IMG/VR virus record: IMGVR_UViG_3300011116_000433
Location: 1 to 26,572 of that record
DNA from: a virus
Direction: 5' to 3' (one strand)
Length of the DNA: 26,572 nt
Shown here piece by piece: positions 1-7,528 of the stretch. Numbering within the stretch: position 1 is the first letter of the stretch; each line of letters opens with the position of its first letter. The position numbers and the translations under genes were made by a program. A model generated the notes under the pieces. The model was not told the DNA's origin, ran no database searches, and worked only from the letters and a program-made list of their open reading frames with translations.

Positions 1-26
1 GCAATTGCGCCTGGAACACTTGACAT
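1..26 (-). CDS. Start of a downstream tail gene, cut by window edge
   Basis: Only eight codons are visible (reading M-S-S-V-P-G-A-I). The ATG overlaps the TAA stop of the tape-measure-like gene in a TAATG arrangement, the same junction used between many other genes here, which is the reason for calling it. In contractile-tailed phages the gene after the tape measure usually encodes a hub, LysM or baseplate protein, but nothing in these few residues shows that. Confidence 0.5.
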
Positions 27-1606
27 TATGACCTCGCTGTCATGGCTTGGCCAATAGCTAAGCCGTAGGAGTATGGATCTTGACCTGGAGGAGCCGCAAC
101 GTTTACAGTAATAGCGCCTGTATAAACCTGGCCTGGGTTACTTGCTTTAGCATAAGGCACATCTGCTCCATAAAAATTGGCATTTGCCCCTCTTCCAGAT
201 AAAGGGTCTGGCGCAATATTGCTTGCATTAAACCCTGCAATTGCCCCTGCTCCTAGCCCTAAAGCTCCAGCAACAAATCTTCCACCATTACCTGTATTAG
301 CTAGATCCAAACCCCCATTAATTACAGCTTGCATTAGAGATTGGCCTGCATTTCCTCTAGCGCCTGAGTAGACGTCTAGTTTAGTGCTAATATTTTGAGC
401 AAATTGAGCGGCATTTTTTATAGCAGCCCCAGGGTTTGCTAATCCCCCGTACAATTTAGTAAGGCCTCTATTAGCAGTGTTCATAGCGGTTACAGTTCCC
501 TCAGTATACGACTGTATTAAACCAAGTTCAGCTGTTGCACGACCAGATATAGACCTAACTCCAAGTGATGAACCGCCTGTTAAATCTAAAGATTCTTTAG
601 TTCCAGAAGTTCTTAAAGATGTTTCGCTTTTAACTCTTTGAACAAGGCCAGCAATAACAACATTTTTTAGGTTAGCGTCTCCTCCAAAATACTGATTTAA
701 AAAGCTGTCTAATGCGTTTCCAGGCATTAAAGATGTAGCAATGTCTTCCATTGTTATACGGCCACCACGAGCTAAGAGATTATATATTTGCTCAATAATT
801 TCTGGAAGATCATTCATTCCAGTGCCTTTAGCGTTGCGAACTTGTACGCCAAGCATTCTAAGCATGTTGACACTTTGGCCTTGGTTAAGAGAGCCCATGG
901 CCTGCATACCGCCCTGAAGACCAATGCCTGGAACAAGGTTAGATGCTAAGGCTGCTCCACCTAAAACACCAGAGAATCCCGTTTTAGATCCAGGAGCTCC
1001 TATTCCATAGTTTTTGAGGCTTGGTAAAAACCCCATTTGCATACCATTATTAATGGCTGCCATTGCGTCAGATGGAGTGAGTGCCGTTCCTAAATTTGAA
1101 AGTTGTCGCGTTAACCCAAATGCAGCTTCTCGTCCAGTAGAGTTATTTAGATCACTGTATTGCCTAGAAGAATATAAAGCATCGTTACCGTAAAATCGCA
1201 TACGGTTTTTCATTAATTGAGCTGTCGTAGCCTCATCAACTGTAGGTAAAAACCCTACAAGAGCCGCAGCCGATTTAGCGACAGTCGACCCGATAGCTTT
1301 AAAGTTGTCATAGCTTTTGAATTTAGGAGGTTCACCAGCTTGTCCTCCTGAGTATGGGCCACCTTGATCTGCTCGGTATGGATTGGGGCCGTTGTTGTAG
1401 CCGTTAGTATTTCCATTAGCAGTTATGCCTGTAGAACTGGTTTGGTTAGCTACCTGAGTACTGCCGCCACCTCGACCAATTAAACCATTGAGTTTTTCTC
1501 TGAGAGATACTTCTTGCTTAAGTAAGGCAACAATAGCACGTTCTTTAGCCTCTGTTTTTTCGAGGCCTTTATTACCTTCTTCAATGCCATCTACATAATC
1601 GCCCAT
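26..1606 (-). CDS. Probable tail tape measure-like protein
   Basis: A 526-residue protein. It has a charged, coiled-coil-like N-terminus (about residues 5-45), a Gly/Asn/Ser-rich linker (about 46-95), helical central parts and two Gly/Ala hydrophobic stretches (about 215-240 and 445-465). The C-terminus has an ITVNVAAPP strand followed by a short helix, an ending I associate with tape measure proteins. Its place directly after sheath, tube and tail chaperone genes is the classical tape-measure position. At 526 residues it is short for a myovirus tape measure, so it may be only part of that function or another hub-associated protein. The ATG shares its A with the TAA of the preceding 39-aa frame, and AAGGA lies upstream. 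The call rests on position and architecture, not on a recognised catalytic motif. Confidence 0.55.
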   Translation of the reverse strand: MGDYVDGIEEGNKGLEKTEAKERAIVALLKQEVSLREKLNGLIGRGGGSTQVANQTSSTGITANGNTNGYNNGPNPYRADQGGPYSGGQAGEPPKFKSYDNFKAIGSTVAKSAAALVGFLPTVDEATTAQLMKNRMRFYGNDALYSSRQYSDLNNSTGREAAFGLTRQLSNLGTALTPSDAMAAINNGMQMGFLPSLKNYGIGAPGSKTGFSGVLGGAALASNLVPGIGLQGGMQAMGSLNQGQSVNMLRMLGVQVRNAKGTGMNDLPEIIEQIYNLLARGGRITMEDIATSLMPGNALDSFLNQYFGGDANLKNVVIAGLVQRVKSETSLRTSGTKESLDLTGGSSLGVRSISGRATAELGLIQSYTEGTVTAMNTANRGLTKLYGGLANPGAAIKNAAQFAQNISTKLDVYSGARGNAGQSLMQAVINGGLDLANTGNGGRFVAGALGLGAGAIAGFNASNIAPDPLSGRGANANFYGADVPYAKASNPGQVYTGAITVNVAAPPGQDPYSYGLAIGQAMTARS

Positions 1607-1725
1607 TACAATTCCTTAAATCGTGCGGATCGTTTAACCCAATTCTCCCGCTCTGTACGCGAAAGCTTTTGAATATCTGACAAGGGCCATAAAAACTCCC
1701 TAGAAATTACTTCATAGGAGTCCAT
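1606..1725 (-). CDS. Downstream tail-chaperone frame, 39 aa if independently started
   Basis: A short frame of 39 codons from its only internal ATG, ending in TAATG at the tape-measure-like start. It contains the pattern W-P-L-S-D-I-Q-K-L-S followed by Arg/Glu-rich helix, resembling the short second products of tail assembly chaperone pairs. No Shine-Dalgarno sequence precedes the ATG. The same frame is open upstream to 1773 and so overlaps the end of the 264-aa chaperone gene. It may therefore be made mainly as a C-terminal extension by +1 frameshifting rather than as a free peptide. The frame and the overlap are seen directly; the role is inferred from gene order. Confidence 0.55.
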   Translation of the reverse strand: MDSYEVISREFLWPLSDIQKLSRTERENWVKRSARFKEL

Positions 1726-1747
1726 CAAATATTCATATTGGGAAGGC

Positions 1748-1773
1748 TCATAAACGAAATAAATCGGCAAGAC
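1748..1773 (-). other. Candidate +1 programmed frameshift window
   Basis: The last codons of the 264-aa gene read GAT TTA TTT CGT TTA TGA, and the +1 frame is open across them. The best slip point is TTT at 1759-1757 followed by C. A tRNA-Phe on UUU can move forward one base to UUC with full pairing. A shift there would join 262 residues to 49 more, giving a 311-residue product that ends at the tape-measure-like start. A -1 shift would hit TGA after a few codons. This is inference from frame geometry and the known use of frameshifting in phage tail chaperones. Confidence 0.45.
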
Positions 1774-2542
1774 TTAGTGATAGTAATACTTCGCTATCAC
1801 ATGCCTCGCAAGCCTTCTTCACCTCCCCAAGGCGTGGGCCTGGGGAGAGCTCGTAGATCTTTGAAACAATAGCTTCACGATCCGCCATACCAAGGCTTAG
1901 GGCAGTTGAGCGTCCAAGTGACGCTTCGCCGTTTACAGAGACTAAACATCCTGCAAGGAGCTCTGTGATTACTTCTGCCGTAGTCTTATTGTCTGAATCA
2001 AATAATTTCTTCTGCGTAAGGCCATTTGGGAAAGTTGCAACAACTTCTCCTGCCTTCGTGTTTACTCCAAATGACCTATCGTTTAAAGGATCTTCGAGGG
2101 ATATTACATCGATATCGTTTTCCAGGTCAACCTCAAAAGGTTGCTGTTTGCCACAAGATGAACAAATGGATGTGTATGTTGCACTAGGTCCAAATGTTGC
2201 TACTGCGATACCGAGAAGAATTGCTTCTCGGTCTCCAGTAAGTAAGAGGTCTAGCTCCGATTCGCTAGGCTTTTTATCGCCAATGCTTACCAGACCTCTT
2301 GATAACGCCGTATATAAAGCCCGTGAAGGAGAGCCTGCCTTCGCTAATGCCTCTTCGTCCAGACCATTTAGCTCTCTAATCTGTGCAGTTTTAGAGAGGG
2401 ATCCGTCTTTAGATATAAAACCAGCTGGTAGATATACCTCATTGTCGGTAGGTACATCTGTAGTGATTTCAACCGACCCTTGCTTCTCAAAAGCTTCAGC
2501 TAGCTTTGCAATGCGTTCTGGGTCATGAATTAGCTCGGTCAT
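1748..2542 (-). CDS. Tail assembly chaperone / T4 gp26-like baseplate protein
   Basis: A 264-residue protein located between the tail tube and tape-measure-like genes, where tail assembly chaperones sit. It carries two CxxC pairs, C127-x2-C130 and C245-x2-C248, which could form one zinc ribbon bracketing a beta-rich middle. An acidic central segment follows the first pair. This layout resembles the T4 gp26-type baseplate protein family, which acts in baseplate hub or tape-measure assembly. AGGAG lies five bases before the ATG. The last codons overlap a +1 frame that continues for 49 codons, so a longer form is likely. The family assignment is from memory of the pattern and is moderately sure; the cysteine pairs and position are seen directly. 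Confidence 0.65.
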   Translation of the reverse strand: MTELIHDPERIAKLAEAFEKQGSVEITTDVPTDNEVYLPAGFISKDGSLSKTAQIRELNGLDEEALAKAGSPSRALYTALSRGLVSIGDKKPSESELDLLLTGDREAILLGIAVATFGPSATYTSICSSCGKQQPFEVDLENDIDVISLEDPLNDRSFGVNTKAGEVVATFPNGLTQKKLFDSDNKTTAEVITELLAGCLVSVNGEASLGRSTALSLGMADREAIVSKIYELSPGPRLGEVKKACEACDSEVLLSLSLADLFRL

Positions 2543-2571
2543 TAGTTCTCCTAATATTAAGACAATATTTA

Positions 2572-2600
2572 ATTATATATTAAAAACCAGCAGGTTTTAC
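2572..2600 (-). promoter_or_regulatory. Weak promoter candidate before tail chaperone gene
   Basis: The AT-rich gap after the tube gene holds a consensus -10 hexamer TATAAT (2577-2572). A start about seven bases later would leave a leader of roughly 20 bases with an AGGAG ribosome site. The matching -35 region (GTAAAA) is poor. A small AATATT-x5-AATATT inverted repeat follows at the putative leader. The site could instead simply be an AT-rich spacer. Confidence 0.22.
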
Positions 2601-3203
2601 CGAACCTGGCGCCGCATTTCCTGCACTATTCACAAAGCCTACTGAAAGACCTTCATGAACTAACTGAATGGTCTCAAGCAATAGCTCATTAGCACCAGCG
2701 TTTAAGTCGGTGTAATTAAGGCTTGAGATCCACGCGTTGTGTAGGTAGAACGCCATCTTTGGCGTGTTAGTTGCTGAGCCTTCGTTTGGATGGTCCATAA
2801 CCTGAATGGTTACGTTACAACGGAAACCACTTGCCTTGCTGTCATTGACATTAAAGCCTTCTGCAGCAGACGCAGCAAATAGTCCTCGCATCCAAGTGAT
2901 TGCACTATCGTTGCCAAACAATACACCTCGGGTTAACGTAACTGGGTTAAACGCAGTCAAGCCAGGAACCTGATGGACAGTAGAGTTGTAGCCACCCTCA
3001 CGATAAGGGATTGAGTTTACAGCAAAACTAAGCCCAGAGACGCCTTGGAATCCACCACTAAAGTTAGTAACTGCTGTGTTGAATGGAGTAGACACTCCTT
3101 CGCCAACTTTAAAGGTAACTCGAAACTTAAACGCCCGTAAGGGATCGGACGCAATAGTACTGCGAGTATCAATAAAGTTTAAGGCTTTCTTTGATTCTGA
3201 CAT
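2580..3203 (-). CDS. Tail tube protein (T4 gp19-like)
   Basis: At 207 residues this matches the usual size of a contractile-tail inner tube subunit. After a short N-terminal arm it has DPLRAFKFRVTF, then a V-S-G-L-S segment with S-I-P-Y-R-E-G-G-Y, then V-T-L-T-R-G-V. This order of strands is typical of the T4 gp19 / phage tube family. It forms the hexameric rings through which DNA passes. The gene lies just after the sheath gene, as in other myoviruses, with AAGGAG before the ATG. The Gly/Pro-rich end (last about 15 residues) is probably flexible. The family call is confident. Confidence 0.9.
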   Translation of the reverse strand: MSESKKALNFIDTRSTIASDPLRAFKFRVTFKVGEGVSTPFNTAVTNFSGGFQGVSGLSFAVNSIPYREGGYNSTVHQVPGLTAFNPVTLTRGVLFGNDSAITWMRGLFAASAAEGFNVNDSKASGFRCNVTIQVMDHPNEGSATNTPKMAFYLHNAWISSLNYTDLNAGANELLLETIQLVHEGLSVGFVNSAGNAAPGSVKPAGF

Positions 3204-3216
3204 TATTTACTTCTCC

Positions 3217-5358
3217 TTAGCTAGAAGTGGTTATAGTAGATCCGCCATTTATCTGGCCGAGCTTGATGATAATAAATTCGGCAGGACGCTGTAACGCGAC
3301 ACCAACTTCTACACGCAGTTCGCCAGCGGCAATTGCAGCTGTAGTGTTAGTAGTTGCATCACACTTAACGTAGTAAGCCTGATCAGAAGTAGCTCCAAGC
3401 AGACCTCCAGCTCGCCAGAACGAGTCCAAGAATCCTGTAACAATACCGTTTACAGAGTTCCATAGAATCTGGTCATTAGGCTCAAATACCGCAAACTGTG
3501 TTAGAGAACGCAGGTTTGCCCCAATGTAGTTAAGCGAACGGCGAGTAGGAACATACTTATCTGCGTATACAGAGCTCAAGGTACGAGCACCCATAATGCA
3601 AACACCAGAACCAGGAATTGGTCGGATGATGTTCAAGGCGTACTTAGCGCCATTTACAGTGTCAAAATCTGACGCATTCATCGCATACGCCACATCTTTA
3701 GCATTACCAATTTGTGTGTAGATACCAGCAGGGGCCTTGAAGACTCCACGAGAAGTATCGGTAGACACGTACTCTGCGGCTACTGCTCCGCCAGGCGGAA
3801 TCGATATAGTTGTAGTTGGTATTGGAGAGGCTGGATCCGTAATTTTAATGTTAGGGAAGTAAGCCGCTCCATAATTAATGTTTGATGTGTACAACGGAAG
3901 CGTATTTTGAATGACGTTAGACGGAGTAATATCAGCAGATATTGGATCAATAATTACAAATGAATCTGCTCGATTTGCCGCGTAATTAAGGATCTTAGTA
4001 ATAGCTGTACCGTTATTAGCGCTGGTTAAGTTCACAGCATCTGGGTAGTTAATCAACAAAGGCTGAATAACGTTGTCTAATCTAGGCAGAATGTCTGTAG
4101 CTGTGAAGGAACCAACAGTGCCAAGATCAGCAGCTGTACTACCTTCGGATCCCGCAGTTCCAGCAAGTGTGCTCTTGGTGGTTGCAGTAGAGCCTACACG
4201 TACCTTGTTTACATACGTAGAGCCCGCGGAAGTAACGCCTGAAGAAGTTGCTGTAAATGTACCTACCGCAACGCTTGTCGTTGCAGCCGAAGCATCCCAG
4301 TTGAATGAGCCGTCCGATGTAGTTACGTTTGCTCCCTGAGTTCCTACTGCCCATAGAGTAGTGAACAGAGGTAGATCATCATAGCCAGTTGCAGATGAAC
4401 CCTTATCAGTTAGGGTAACCCAAGCAGAGTTTCCATTAACATACTTAGGTGCGTAACGAGGATCAGCGCTATTCATAGATAGGCCAGTGAAAGTCTCAAC
4501 TCGGTCATTATCTGTAACTAAGCTGGCAGAGCTCTTGCTCTGGTCTACTGTGTAGTAAACACTTAAGTCAAAAGTATTTTCAATAGATCCTGGAGTTACA
4601 GATACCCAAAGGTTGTTACCCCAAATACCGTGGTCTTTAGCAACAATGTCAAGAGTAGCTACAGAAGCAGTTCCGCCGTTAATCTTAACTGAAGTGCCAG
4701 TCTGAGTAGCTGACGGAACAGCCGATCCGCGATAAAGGATACAGAAAGATTTACCGTCTGCGGCAACATCTGTAACAATCCACTTCTTACTATTCAAGAA
4801 AGTGTAGCTTGCTGCTCCAGCAATTCCTGAGAATGATACTAGTCGTCCTGCTTCTAGGCTAGAAAATTCCGCTGCTGATGAGTAGATGACAAGCTTTTTA
4901 GCAGCAGTATTACTCGTGCCATCAAACGTCCAGGTATTAGCCTGCGTAATATTTTGCTGGTTATCTTTGAAAGAAGCTACTGCTTGAATTGCATCTTTCT
5001 TTACGTCGCGAACAATGATAGCCTGTCCGCCACCGTTATCAAAGTATGACTTGACAGCGTACTTTAGAGGAAGCGATGAGGTTCCAACAGTATTGTTGTA
5101 GGCTTGAGAACTTGCGCTAGCGACAGTAGCTGCTGTATCAAATGGGGATACTACTGAATAGCCAAACTGGGTTTGGAACTCGCTCCAGTTATTTACAGCA
5201 GTCGCAACACTGATAACGTTACTTGCTGAACCTGTTGTAGGTCCACGATCAGCAACGCCAATAAATACGGCTACTGATTCTCCAGCGCCCTGAACTGATG
5301 GTGCTGTAGGGGTAAGTGTCTCAGTGATGTAGACACCTGGCTTATTAATTGTAGGCAC
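3217..5358 (-). CDS. Contractile tail sheath protein (gp18-like)
   Basis: A 713-residue protein beginning PTINKPGVYITE, the hallmark N-terminus of phage tail sheaths that swaps strands with neighbouring subunits. The C-terminal core (about 560-713) contains YIGANLRSLTQFAVFEPND and a segment ending in RPAEFIIIKLGQ, both typical of sheath C-termini. The middle (about 210-450) is a long Ser/Thr/Gly/Ala-rich beta region that likely forms surface domains outside the conserved core. The start is GTG with AAGGAG five bases upstream. Sheath followed by tube is the canonical order and makes the phage a myovirus. Confidence 0.93.
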   Translation of the reverse strand: MPTINKPGVYITETLTPTAPSVQGAGESVAVFIGVADRGPTTGSASNVISVATAVNNWSEFQTQFGYSVVSPFDTAATVASASSQAYNNTVGTSSLPLKYAVKSYFDNGGGQAIIVRDVKKDAIQAVASFKDNQQNITQANTWTFDGTSNTAAKKLVIYSSAAEFSSLEAGRLVSFSGIAGAASYTFLNSKKWIVTDVAADGKSFCILYRGSAVPSATQTGTSVKINGGTASVATLDIVAKDHGIWGNNLWVSVTPGSIENTFDLSVYYTVDQSKSSASLVTDNDRVETFTGLSMNSADPRYAPKYVNGNSAWVTLTDKGSSATGYDDLPLFTTLWAVGTQGANVTTSDGSFNWDASAATTSVAVGTFTATSSGVTSAGSTYVNKVRVGSTATTKSTLAGTAGSEGSTAADLGTVGSFTATDILPRLDNVIQPLLINYPDAVNLTSANNGTAITKILNYAANRADSFVIIDPISADITPSNVIQNTLPLYTSNINYGAAYFPNIKITDPASPIPTTTISIPPGGAVAAEYVSTDTSRGVFKAPAGIYTQIGNAKDVAYAMNASDFDTVNGAKYALNIIRPIPGSGVCIMGARTLSSVYADKYVPTRRSLNYIGANLRSLTQFAVFEPNDQILWNSVNGIVTGFLDSFWRAGGLLGATSDQAYYVKCDATTNTTAAIAAGELRVEVGVALQRPAEFIIIKLGQINGGSTITTSS

Positions 5359-5388
5359 TATTTCTCCTTAGTATAGAGGGTTAATTAT

Positions 5389-6084
5389 TTAGACCGTGTA
5401 CATTCCGTCTGGGATGCCTGTAGCCACCCATGAACCGCTTGTATTCTTATTGATTGCAACTGCTGAAGGTTGACCTTCAAGAGCGGCTGCATTTGTTGGA
5501 GTCATTTCACTGACTACCCTGACTGTGTAGATATTCCGTAACAGTCGTTTATTTCCATTTTCGCCTTCTGCGCGATCTGATTTCTGAAATGAATCCAGAA
5601 ACATATGCCGCCTAGAAGTACTTGTACCAAGTTCATTAGGCACGTCTAAACGGCCATATAAAGCTGGAAATTTATTGTGTAGTTGGAACATCATAGCTCG
5701 GTCATGTCGAGGATGACGAGAGTAAGATGTAACCTGGTATGTCAAGTCATAAGCAACTGGTATATCATAAGTATACCATTTGTCCGTTACGATAGCCTGT
5801 GTACCGCTCATATTGCCGTCAGTTAATTGACCTGAGTGCTGACGTTGAGCAGACTGAGAGACACCAATAAGGTCAATAGTAATAAAAGGATAGTCTTGAG
5901 CGCGGATTTCTACATCTGGGAAACCAAACCACACTTTAACAGGGCGAGCGTTAGACTTTTCATCCTGCACCGTAATAGCAGGAATGGTGTAGGTTACTGA
6001 TTGACCTACATCATTGATATAGGTTCGGGTATAGCCCTGAAGTAATTTCTTTAGAGCTGCGTCTTCAGCTAGGATAAACGTCAT
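5389..6084 (-). CDS. Tail terminator/completion-type neck protein
   Basis: A 231-residue protein just upstream of the sheath gene. It has several beta strands and a central Y-D-L-T-Y-Q-V-T-S-Y-S-R-H-P-R-H-D segment followed by a helix and a KFPALYGRLD turn. This strand-helix pattern is what I expect of proteins that cap the tail tube and sheath and join them to the neck (tail terminators). Its position between neck and sheath genes fits. The start overlaps the previous stop as TAATG, so translation is probably coupled. There is no diagnostic motif, and a gp15-like or another neck protein is possible. Confidence 0.5.
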   Translation of the reverse strand: MTFILAEDAALKKLLQGYTRTYINDVGQSVTYTIPAITVQDEKSNARPVKVWFGFPDVEIRAQDYPFITIDLIGVSQSAQRQHSGQLTDGNMSGTQAIVTDKWYTYDIPVAYDLTYQVTSYSRHPRHDRAMMFQLHNKFPALYGRLDVPNELGTSTSRRHMFLDSFQKSDRAEGENGNKRLLRNIYTVRVVSEMTPTNAAALEGQPSAVAINKNTSGSWVATGIPDGMYTV

Positions 6085-6401
6085 TAGAATAGCCCCGTAT
6101 CGCTTAGATCCTGGCTTAAAGACTTGTAAATTGCCTTTTTTACTTCTGCAGAACCAAGCTGGCTAGTTTGACGCATAGCGGCTTTTGGGTTTTGTCCAAC
6201 AGTGCCGTACTCAGTATCAAATACTTTATTAGCAATCTCTTGAGGGTACTCGAACTTAACGCCGTTATCTGAGGCTTGCACCGATACCTGTGAATGGATA
6301 TCTTGAGGCCACCCAGCAGCTTTAGCTGTAGCTCCCCAAACATGGTTAATAGAAGACGCTGCGGAAGTTAAATTAGCTTTTAAATGATCTTTAAATGACA
6401 T
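6084..6401 (-). CDS. Small neck/tail-module protein, function unknown
   Basis: A 105-residue protein that I do not recognise. It starts with an amphipathic helix, has a short central strand region (VKFEYPQEIANKVFDTEYG) and ends in a Ser/Lys-rich helix. Both ends are TAATG overlaps, one with the 42-aa gene before it and one with the tail-completion candidate after it. It is thus locked into the tail operon and is probably a minor structural or assembly protein. The F-D-x-E-Y-G-T segment followed by P-K-A-A-M-R resembles short proteins near neck genes in other phages, which is only suggestive. Confidence 0.6.
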   Translation of the reverse strand: MSFKDHLKANLTSAASSINHVWGATAKAAGWPQDIHSQVSVQASDNGVKFEYPQEIANKVFDTEYGTVGQNPKAAMRQTSQLGSAEVKKAIYKSLSQDLSDTGLF

Positions 6402-6529
6402 TATCGGCGCCCCGACGTTAACAACCCAAAGATTACACCGTCCAAGAAACCACTACTCTGATTATGCATAGCGCCATAATAGAATTCAGGAAATGATACG
6501 TCAGATACTTGATTGTTGTATCGCATCAT
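6401..6529 (-). CDS. 42-aa first gene of the tail unit
   Basis: This small gene has a near-ideal ribosome site, AAGGAG, a few bases before tandem ATG codons (6529 and 6526). It ends in TAATG at the start of the 105-aa gene. Those two signals are strong evidence for a real gene. The product has a Tyr/Phe-rich middle (FPEFYYGAM) and a hydrophobic segment GVIFGLL near the C-terminus. That segment is too short for a sure membrane span. It is the first gene after a terminator, so its leader probably carries the signals for the whole tail unit. Function unknown. Confidence 0.7.
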   Translation of the reverse strand: MMRYNNQVSDVSFPEFYYGAMHNQSSGFLDGVIFGLLTSGRR

Positions 6530-6573
6530 AGTCTCCTTGGAGGAGTCGCAGGGTTATTCGCACGGGGTCTTTA

Positions 6574-6595
6574 GTAGCTCCCGCAGTGGAGCTAC
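6574..6595. other. Stem-loop in the leader of the tail unit
   Basis: An eight-base perfect inverted repeat, GTAGCTCC and GGAGCTAC, with a six-base loop. It lies between the upstream terminator and the 42-aa gene. There is no U-run after it on either strand, so it is unlikely to terminate. It may be a leader structure or protein-binding element. Confidence 0.4.
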
Positions 6596-6610
6596 ATTAC
6601 AAGGATAAAT

Positions 6611-6633
6611 GAAAAAGCGGGCTTTCGCCCGCT
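6611..6633 (-). terminator. Rho-independent terminator after 110-aa gene
   Basis: In the minus-strand RNA, AGCGGGC-GAAA-GCCCGCU is followed at once by UUUUUC. The seven-base GC-rich stem with a GNRA-type loop and U-tract is a textbook terminator. It separates the microprotein block from the tail unit. Confidence 0.85.
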
Positions 6634-6649
6634 AAATCATTATGAGTTT

Positions 6650-6982
6650 TTAACTTGCAGAGCCAGTCTGAACGTACGAGATTAAAACAACGCACGTACT
6701 AGCCATAGCTGCAGAGGCGTATCCATAAATACTATCTCCACTATTTGCCCAAAATTGGATCTGTCCAACCGCACTAGTGGCTGCAGATCCAGCAGCTGCT
6801 GGAACTTTAAGCCCGCCATTAGCAGTTCCAATAGCGTCTACGGTATCGTCACCAATAGCTAAAGAAGCTACAGTATCTCGGTTTTGAATAGTTACGTAAG
6901 CCTGGCTAGCGCCTTTAGGGACTGTGTATAAAAGGGTTTTAGTAGTTGCAGGAAGCGTTAGTACAAGATGGTCAAGGGCCAT
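6650..6982 (-). CDS. Small beta-rich virion-type protein, unknown function
   Basis: A 110-residue protein with alternating hydrophobic strands (LVLTLPATTKTLLYTV, AYVTIQNRD, IQFWANSGDSIYGYA, STCVVLISYVQ). This is the pattern of a small beta-sandwich. Similar short proteins in phages serve as capsid decorations or fibre caps, so a virion role is plausible but not shown. Its ATG overlaps the stop of the upstream lysine-rich gene as TAATG. It is the last gene of its unit and a strong terminator follows. No catalytic residues are evident. Confidence 0.6.
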   Translation of the reverse strand: MALDHLVLTLPATTKTLLYTVPKGASQAYVTIQNRDTVASLAIGDDTVDAIGTANGGLKVPAAAGSAATSAVGQIQFWANSGDSIYGYASAAMASTCVVLISYVQTGSAS

Positions 6983-7158
6983 TACTTCTTACCTTTAACC
7001 TTCTTAGCTAAGGCAGCATCTTTCTTAGCGTCTTCCTTGCGAGACATAGGCTTCTTGTCCATCTTCTTGTCTTCCTTCTGGAACTTAGCCTTCTGTGCTG
7101 GGGTCATGCCCTTCATCACTTTAGCGTCTTGCTTCTTATCATCTTTCTTAGCGGCCAT
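6982..7158 (-). CDS. Lysine-rich 58-aa microprotein
   Basis: The start is placed at the ATG reading M-A-A-K-K-D-D, preceded by AAAGG. A longer frame upstream is possible but its extra residues have a different composition and overlap the preceding gene. About 21 of 58 residues are Lys, alternating with Asp, Glu and Ala, so the chain is likely an unfolded or single-helix polyampholyte with net positive charge. The start overlaps the preceding 48-aa gene by 11 bases, and its stop overlaps the next start as TAATG. It resembles nucleic-acid-binding tails, which suggests DNA condensation inside the capsid, but this is inference. Confidence 0.65.
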   Translation of the reverse strand: MAAKKDDKKQDAKVMKGMTPAQKAKFQKEDKKMDKKPMSRKEDAKKDAALAKKVKGKK

Positions 7159-7294
7159 TGTTGTCGCCTTTCTTTTTGTTAGGGGTAGTAGCACTAGGCT
7201 TACCAGCTCGTTGTTCTTTCTCACGATCCATTTTAGTAGGTTTAGCTTGAGTTTTGTTCTTAGGAGCGCGAACAATAAAATCTTCTTTAGCCAT
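7148..7294 (-). CDS. Basic 48-aa microprotein
   Basis: A short gene joined by TAATG to the cysteine-rich gene before it and overlapping the 58-aa gene after it by 11 bases. The product begins MAKEDFIVRAPKNK and then becomes Lys/Thr/Pro/Gln-rich, ending KKKGDNNGR. It shares its basic character with the six neighbours but has no cysteine. It is probably disordered. The stop/start overlaps at both ends and the shared composition support it as real. Function unknown. Confidence 0.6.
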   Translation of the reverse strand: MAKEDFIVRAPKNKTQAKPTKMDREKEQRAGKPSATTPNKKKGDNNGR

Positions 7295-7413
7295 TACTTT
7301 TTGCCTTTCTTAACTGCAATCTTCTTATCTTTGCAGACACATTTGTCCTTCTTACAGTTGGTGCACTTACTATTATTGCATACGCACTTAGGCTTTTTAC
7401 ACTTCTTACACAT
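7294..7413 (-). CDS. Metallothionein-like Cys/Lys microprotein (39 aa)
   Basis: Eight of the first 27 residues are Cys. They fall into two copies of C-x2-C-x4-C-x-C: C2, C5, C10, C12 and C17, C20, C25, C27. The repeat period is 15 residues, and each copy ends K-C-V-C. The tail is Lys-rich. Such spacing could bind two metal ions (Zn, Cu or Cd) through four thiolates each, as metallothioneins do. Both ends are TAATG overlaps with neighbours. No named family comes to mind with confidence. Metal storage, metal-dependent folding of a virion part, or a redox role are all open. Confidence 0.7.
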   Translation of the reverse strand: MCKKCKKPKCVCNNSKCTNCKKDKCVCKDKKIAVKKGKK

Positions 7414-7526
7414 TACTTTTTCACCTTCTTCACAGGCTTTTTCTTAGCAAACTTCTTATTAGCCGCGGCAATAGTCTTCTCGCCGTGCTTGTTTTTAGGC
7501 TTCATACAGCCGCATGTTGCACACAT
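7413..7526 (-). CDS. Cys-rich N-terminus, Lys-rich tail microprotein (37 aa)
   Basis: The product begins M-C-A-T-C-G-C-M with K-H-G soon after, and ends in a Lys-rich tail. C2, C5 and C7 with the nearby His (H14) form a plausible metal site. I recall short actinobacterial and phage proteins with the same MCATCGC opening and a following KHG, so this is likely a conserved small family of unknown role. Its stop is a TAATG overlap with the metallothionein-like gene, and its ATG lies two bases after the preceding stop. Confidence 0.7.
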   Translation of the reverse strand: MCATCGCMKPKNKHGEKTIAAANKKFAKKKPVKKVKK

Positions 7527-7528
7527 AT

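Noticed and set aside
7159-7275. N-terminal extension of the 58-aa lysine-rich protein (reading MFALLRTKLKL)
   Set aside because: It overlaps the 48-aa gene almost completely, has different composition, and the internal ATG has a suitable AAAGG site.
6968-7447. A plus-strand hydrophobic frame (Phe/Leu/Ser-rich) opposite the lysine-rich genes
   Set aside because: Antisense of AAG/AAA-rich coding gives Leu/Phe codons; no start signals, and the minus-strand genes are linked by overlaps.
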